The notes below the pieces were generated by a model. The model was not told where the DNA came from. It did no database searches and saw only the letters and a list, made by a program, of their open reading frames with translations. A stretch of 7,145 nucleotides of DNA, taken from NCBI GenBank assembly GCA_030693565.1, contig JAUYAJ010000220.1, positions 1 to 7,145 of the forward strand. The letters run 5' to 3'. Of the stretch, positions 4,756 to 7,145 are shown in pieces; the first letter of the stretch is position 1, and every line of letters begins with the position of its first letter. The translations under genes and the position numbers were made by a program. The DNA is from Rubrivivax sp. GTDB taxonomy: Bacteria; Pseudomonadota; Gammaproteobacteria; Burkholderiales; Burkholderiaceae_C.

Positions 4756-6123
4756 ATGAACCTCGGCACGGTCGTCAAACACAACCCGATCGTCTTCCCG
4801 CTGGCCTGTGTGGCGGCGGTGCTGTTGCTGCTGATCAGCGAGGGCTCGTACTGGCAGGCCGTGCGCACGCTCGACCAGCTGGGCACGATGGAGGCGGTGC
4901 GCACGCGCATCCAGGGCTTGAACCAGAGCGTGCTCGACGCCGAGACCGGCCAGCGGGGCTATTTGCTGACCAGCCGATCGGAGCACCTCGAACTCTTCGA
5001 CAAGGCCCGCCAGGAGGTCGCCGCGACGCTCGGCTTCCTCGACCGCTACTACACCGACGAAACGCTGGCGCAGGCCATGCTCGTCCCGCTGCACACGCTG
5101 ACCGAAGCCAAGCTGTCCGAGCTGGCGGCCACCATACGCCGGCGTCAGGACGGCAAGCGACTGGAGAGTGCGGAGTTCGTGCTCGGCGACATCGGCCGCG
5201 CGCAAATGACCGCCATTCGTGAGCACGCTGCCGCCCTGAAGGAGCACGAGGCACTGAAGGTCGCGCGTGGCCGTGACGACTTGTACCGCACGCTGCTGCT
5301 CAGCCGCCTGGCCTTGGCGGCCTTGGGCGCCATCGGCCTGCTGGCCTTGTACATGTACCTTCGTCAGGCCTGGTTGCTGCGGCAGGAACAGCAGGCGCTG
5401 AAGAACGCGGTGCTGCTCGATCGCGACCGCCTGGATGTCGAGGTCAAGCAGCGCACGGCGCAGCTGACCGAGTTGACGACCCACTTGTTGACCGCGCGCG
5501 AAGACGAGCGCAACCGCCTGGCGCGCAACCTGCACGACGAGCTCGGCGCGCTGCTGACCTCGGCCAAGCTGGATGCGGCGCGCATCAAGTCGCGCCTGGC
5601 CGGCACCGCGCCCGAAGCACTGGAACGCCTGGCCCACCTGGTGGACACGCTGAACCAGAGCATCGCGCTGGGACGCAGCATCATCGAGGACTTGCGCCCC
5701 TCGACGCTGGGCAATCTGGGACTGGTGGCCACGCTGGAAATCCTGGCGCGCGAGTTCGCCGAGCAATCGGGTGTCGAGGTCGAATGCGAACTGACCCCTG
5801 TCAAGCTCAGCGCTGCCGCCGAACTGATGGTCTATCGGCTGGTGCAGGAAGCAATCACCAACATCAGCAAGTACGCGCGCGCGCGCCGCGTCTGGGTCAA
5901 GCTGGCGGCGCTCGACGGCCAGGTCGAGTTGTCGGTGCGCGACGACGGCATCGGCTTCGACACCACCGTGCCGCCCACTTCGGCCTATGGCCTGGTGGGC
6001 ATGCGCTTTCGTGTCGAGGCCGTTGGCGGCGCGCTGGTGGTGGTGTCCGCGCCTGGCCAGGGCACACGGCTGCAGGTGACGATGCCTGAGTCCAGCGCCG
6101 ACGCGGAGCCGGTCGAGACCTGA
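4756..6123 (+). CDS. CHASE3-domain sensor histidine kinase (HisKA_3/NarX type)
   Basis: The 455-aa protein has a first membrane helix (about 11-31) and a periplasmic CHASE3 domain (about 35-175) with the typical signature DAETGQRGYLLT (61-72). A second membrane helix (about 181-203) and a coiled-coil linker (205-245) lead to a HisKA_3 dimerisation domain (about 246-312). The phospho-acceptor is H260 in ARNLHDELGALL. The C-terminal HATPase domain shows the N box (QEAITNISKYA, N369), the G1 box DDGIGFD (396-402), the G2-like box GLVGM (412-416) and PGQGT (433-437). All catalytic motifs are present; the N-box His common in this class is Tyr here. It should sense an envelope signal and phosphorylate the divergent NarL-type regulator. 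ATG 4756 is chosen because AAGG lies 7 nt upstream. ATG 4750, two codons earlier, is too close to that site. The ligand cannot be predicted. Confidence 0.93.
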   Translation: MNLGTVVKHNPIVFPLACVAAVLLLLISEGSYWQAVRTLDQLGTMEAVRTRIQGLNQSVLDAETGQRGYLLTSRSEHLELFDKARQEVAATLGFLDRYYTDETLAQAMLVPLHTLTEAKLSELAATIRRRQDGKRLESAEFVLGDIGRAQMTAIREHAAALKEHEALKVARGRDDLYRTLLLSRLALAALGAIGLLALYMYLRQAWLLRQEQQALKNAVLLDRDRLDVEVKQRTAQLTELTTHLLTAREDERNRLARNLHDELGALLTSAKLDAARIKSRLAGTAPEALERLAHLVDTLNQSIALGRSIIEDLRPSTLGNLGLVATLEILAREFAEQSGVEVECELTPVKLSAAAELMVYRLVQEAITNISKYARARRVWVKLAALDGQVELSVRDDGIGFDTTVPPTSAYGLVGMRFRVEAVGGALVVVSAPGQGTRLQVTMPESSADAEPVET

Positions 6124-6146
6124 GTTCGCAGCAGCGCTGCGGACTC

Positions 6147-6190
6147 GTCGGCCTTGTCCTACGTGCAGCCGCTCACTCGCCTGACAAGGC
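6147..6190. promoter_or_regulatory. Fifth GTCCTAC site, overlapping an 8-bp inverted repeat
   Basis: GTCCTAC at 6156-6162 is the same heptamer as in the two other spacers. The 16-mer ending there, GTCGGCCTTGTCCTAC (6147-6162), matches GTAGGCTGGGTCCTAC at 3474-3489 at 12 of 16 positions. Overlapping it is a perfect inverted repeat, GCCTTGTC (6151-6158) and GACAAGGC (6183-6190), with a 24-nt spacer. The site lies 157 bp upstream of the DUF1328 start and just after the kinase stop. No U-tract follows the right arm, so a terminator is unlikely. Confidence 0.45.
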
Positions 6191-6209
6191 GGCGGCCGGA
6201 CAACCTATG

Positions 6210-6259
6210 GCTGCGGTGAAGCCGCCCGGCCACACTGGGTTCACCGCAGCGGCACCCAG
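6210..6259 (+). other. Mutually exclusive stem-loops upstream of DUF1328 gene
   Basis: Two stems overlap. The first is GCTGCGGTGAA (6210-6220) with TTCACCGCAGC (6240-6250), an 11-bp perfect stem with a 19-nt loop. The second is CTGGGT (6235-6240) with ACCCAG (6254-6259), a 6-bp stem whose loop would contain the 3' arm of the first. A third option pairs GCCGC (6221-6225) with GCGGC (6249-6253). The region ends 59 bp before the DUF1328 start, so it could be a leader RNA element, a kinase 3'-end structure or a DNA site. No U-tract is visible. Confidence 0.4.
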
Positions 6260-6318
6260 GTTCAACCGGCGCCGCACCACAGGGTGGAAGGTCCGCCCGA
6301 CATGTCAGGAGTCTCGCC

Positions 6319-6483
6319 ATGCTGCACTACGCCGTTGTCTTCTTCGTCATCGCCTTGATCGCCGCTTTGTTCGGTTTCGGCGGCATCGCCGCCAGCGCCG
6401 TGGGCATCGCCAAGATCCTGTTCATCGTCTTTGCCATCCTGGCGGTGGCCAGCTTCCTGTTCGGCGCGATCCGCAAGCGCTGA
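6319..6483 (+). CDS. DUF1328 (YtjA-like) small membrane protein, 54 aa
   Basis: The 54-residue product begins MLHYAVVFFVIALIAALFGF, continues GGIAASAVGIAKILFIVFAI and ends LAVASFLFGAIRKR. It has two membrane helices (about 4-20 and 30-49) separated by the glycine turn FGGIAASAVGIAK. This is the classic DUF1328/YtjA pattern; the family is widespread in proteobacteria and its function is unknown. AGGAG at 6307-6311, 7 nt before the ATG, fixes the start. It follows the kinase gene after a 195-bp spacer with the GTCCTAC site and hairpins, so it probably has its own promoter. The DUF883-like gene lies 81 bp downstream on the same strand. A much longer overlapping plus-strand frame (6207-6899) is a shadow. 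Confidence 0.92.
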   Translation: MLHYAVVFFVIALIAALFGFGGIAASAVGIAKILFIVFAILAVASFLFGAIRKR

Positions 6484-6564
6484 AGGCGCGCCTGTGCAGC
6501 CCATGCGCTGCCGCTGGCCCAGCCCACACCGATTCGTACTTCGACCCCAGCCCAAGGAATGCCC

Positions 6565-6846
6565 ATGTTTTCAAGCTCAACCCCCGTCACCACGCAACGC
6601 CTTGTCGACCAGGCCGCGCCGCTCCTGGACCGTGCCAGCCAGCAGGCCAGCGCCCTGGCGCAGCGCGGCGTGGACGCCTTGCACGACGGCTCGCAGCACC
6701 TGCGCCAGGCCAGTCTTCGCGCCCGAGACAGCACCTTGGACTACATCAAGGACGAGCCGGTGAAATCGGTGCTGATCGCAGCGGCTGCTGGGGCGGCACT
6801 GGTGGCCTTGATCGGCCTGTTCGGCCGTCGGCCCACTCGCGGCTGA
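6565..6846 (+). CDS. DUF883/ElaB-YqjD-like tail-anchored membrane protein, 93 aa
   Basis: Residues about 1-60 are a polar amphipathic, Gln/Ala/Arg-rich helix (LVDQAAPLLDRASQQASALA then QRGVDALHDGSQHLRQASLR). A single C-terminal membrane helix follows (about 67-87, PVKSVLIAAAAGAALVALIGLF) with a short basic tail. The segment YIKDEPVKSVLIAAAAG is the hallmark junction of the DUF883/ElaB/YqjD family, whose E. coli members are inner-membrane, stationary-phase-linked and reported to bind ribosomes. The match is partial, so I call it ElaB-like only. ATG 6565 is preferred over ATG 6559 because AAGGA (6554-6558) lies 6 nt before it and would directly abut 6559. It lies 81 bp after the DUF1328 gene and is possibly co-transcribed. 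Confidence 0.82.
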   Translation: MFSSSTPVTTQRLVDQAAPLLDRASQQASALAQRGVDALHDGSQHLRQASLRARDSTLDYIKDEPVKSVLIAAAAGAALVALIGLFGRRPTRG

Positions 6847-6981
6847 TCGCCTGCCATGCGCGCCGCCGTCGAAAGCCGTTTTTCCGCCGCGCTGGGTGAT
6901 GCTGGCCGCAGCGTCGCCGCGCGCCAGCACCCACCTCGGCCCGGCAGGCCTGCGCCCAGCCAACAACGAGATGGATCGACC

Positions 6982-7065
6982 ATGAAAACACTCGCCTTGA
7001 ACTACTGGGTCGTGCTGATGATGGCGTCGCTGACCGCGCTCGGCCTGGTGCTGACATCGAGCTGA
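6982..7065 (+). CDS. Possible single-helix membrane microprotein, 27 aa
   Basis: The ATG at 6982 opens a 27-codon frame: MKTLALNYWVVLMMASLTAL then GLVLTSS and a TGA. It is one hydrophobic helix (about 7-24) with a lysine at the N-terminus. A longer in-frame start at 6856 would add 42 Arg/Ala/Pro-rich residues that look non-coding. Support is modest: only a weak purine-rich GAGATGGA about 4-11 nt upstream, and a setting among other tiny membrane-protein genes. It could be a real microprotein or a chance frame in GC-rich DNA. The 135 bp before it (6847-6981) hold only a 10-bp palindrome, GCAGGCCTGC, at 6944-6953. Confidence 0.42.
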   Translation: MKTLALNYWVVLMMASLTALGLVLTSS

Positions 7066-7100
7066 GCACGGCGCGCGCAGCCTCAGTTCACCATTTTCGA

Positions 7101-7136
7101 CGCCTGGCAACAGGCGCAAGCCCCGCGGGTGGCGGG
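7101..7136. terminator. Two small hairpins after the microprotein frame
   Basis: CGCCTG-GCAA-CAGGCG (7101-7116) is a 6-bp perfect stem with a GNRA-type tetraloop on the plus strand. It is followed by CCCGC-GGGTG-GCGGG (7122-7136), a 5-bp stem. They begin 36 nt after the microprotein stop and could form the end of the DUF1328/ElaB-like transcript. No U-tract follows on the plus strand, and the window ends 9 nt later, so the call is weak. Confidence 0.3.
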
Positions 7137-7145
7137 CTGTACGAC

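Noticed and set aside
4729..5766. A 345-codon minus-strand frame antisense to the kinase
   Set aside because: It is Gln/Arg/Ala-rich with no domain or signal, and the opposite strand carries a complete kinase with all motifs; it is a GC-rich shadow.
6207..6899. A 230-codon plus-strand frame over the DUF1328 and ElaB-like genes
   Set aside because: It is Arg/Pro/His-rich and overlaps two recognisable small genes that have ribosome binding sites.
1..7145. CRISPR arrays, tRNA or rRNA genes, transposases, prophage genes
   Set aside because: I saw no regularly spaced repeats, no tRNA-like cloverleaf or rRNA segment, and no transposase, integrase or phage protein in any frame.

Overview
The window is GC-rich, high-coding-density bacterial DNA. 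It most likely comes from a betaproteobacterium of the order Burkholderiales (Comamonadaceae or a Rubrivivax/Leptothrix-like relative). That placement rests on codon usage and on resemblance to small-protein families I know from that group; no phylogenetic marker gene is present.

Layout from left to right. (1) Positions 1-596, minus strand: the first 32 codons of a lipoprotein cut by the window edge, then a secreted 146-residue protein of unknown function. (2) Positions 597-801: a divergent intergenic region with two copies of the heptamer GTAGGAC. (3) Positions 802-1977, plus strand: an AI-2E family multi-pass membrane protein, closed by a strong hairpin whose loop contains the stop codon. 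(4) Positions 2010-3287, minus strand: an exported beta/gamma-crystallin plus glycine-zipper protein, then two tiny membrane proteins (lmo0937 family and DUF3185). (5) Positions 3288-3655: a 368-bp divergent spacer with two more copies of the heptamer. (6) Positions 3656-6123: a signalling block with a stand-alone receiver protein (plus), a NarL/FixJ-type response regulator (minus, tail to tail with the receiver) and a CHASE3 histidine kinase of the HisKA_3 type (plus, head to head with the regulator). (7) Positions 6124-6318: a structured spacer with a fifth heptamer copy. (8) Positions 6319-7065, plus strand: a DUF1328 membrane peptide, a DUF883/ElaB-like tail-anchored protein and a possible 27-residue membrane microprotein.

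Taken together, this looks like an envelope-stress locus. A sensor kinase with a periplasmic CHASE3 domain and its DNA-binding regulator sit among many very small membrane or exported proteins whose families are usually linked to stress. The most interesting unexplained signal is the heptamer GTCCTAC/GTAGGAC. I found five exact copies, all in the intergenic spacers flanking these genes and none in coding DNA. It is a candidate shared regulatory site for the locus. The link between the kinase/regulator pair and the motif is inference.
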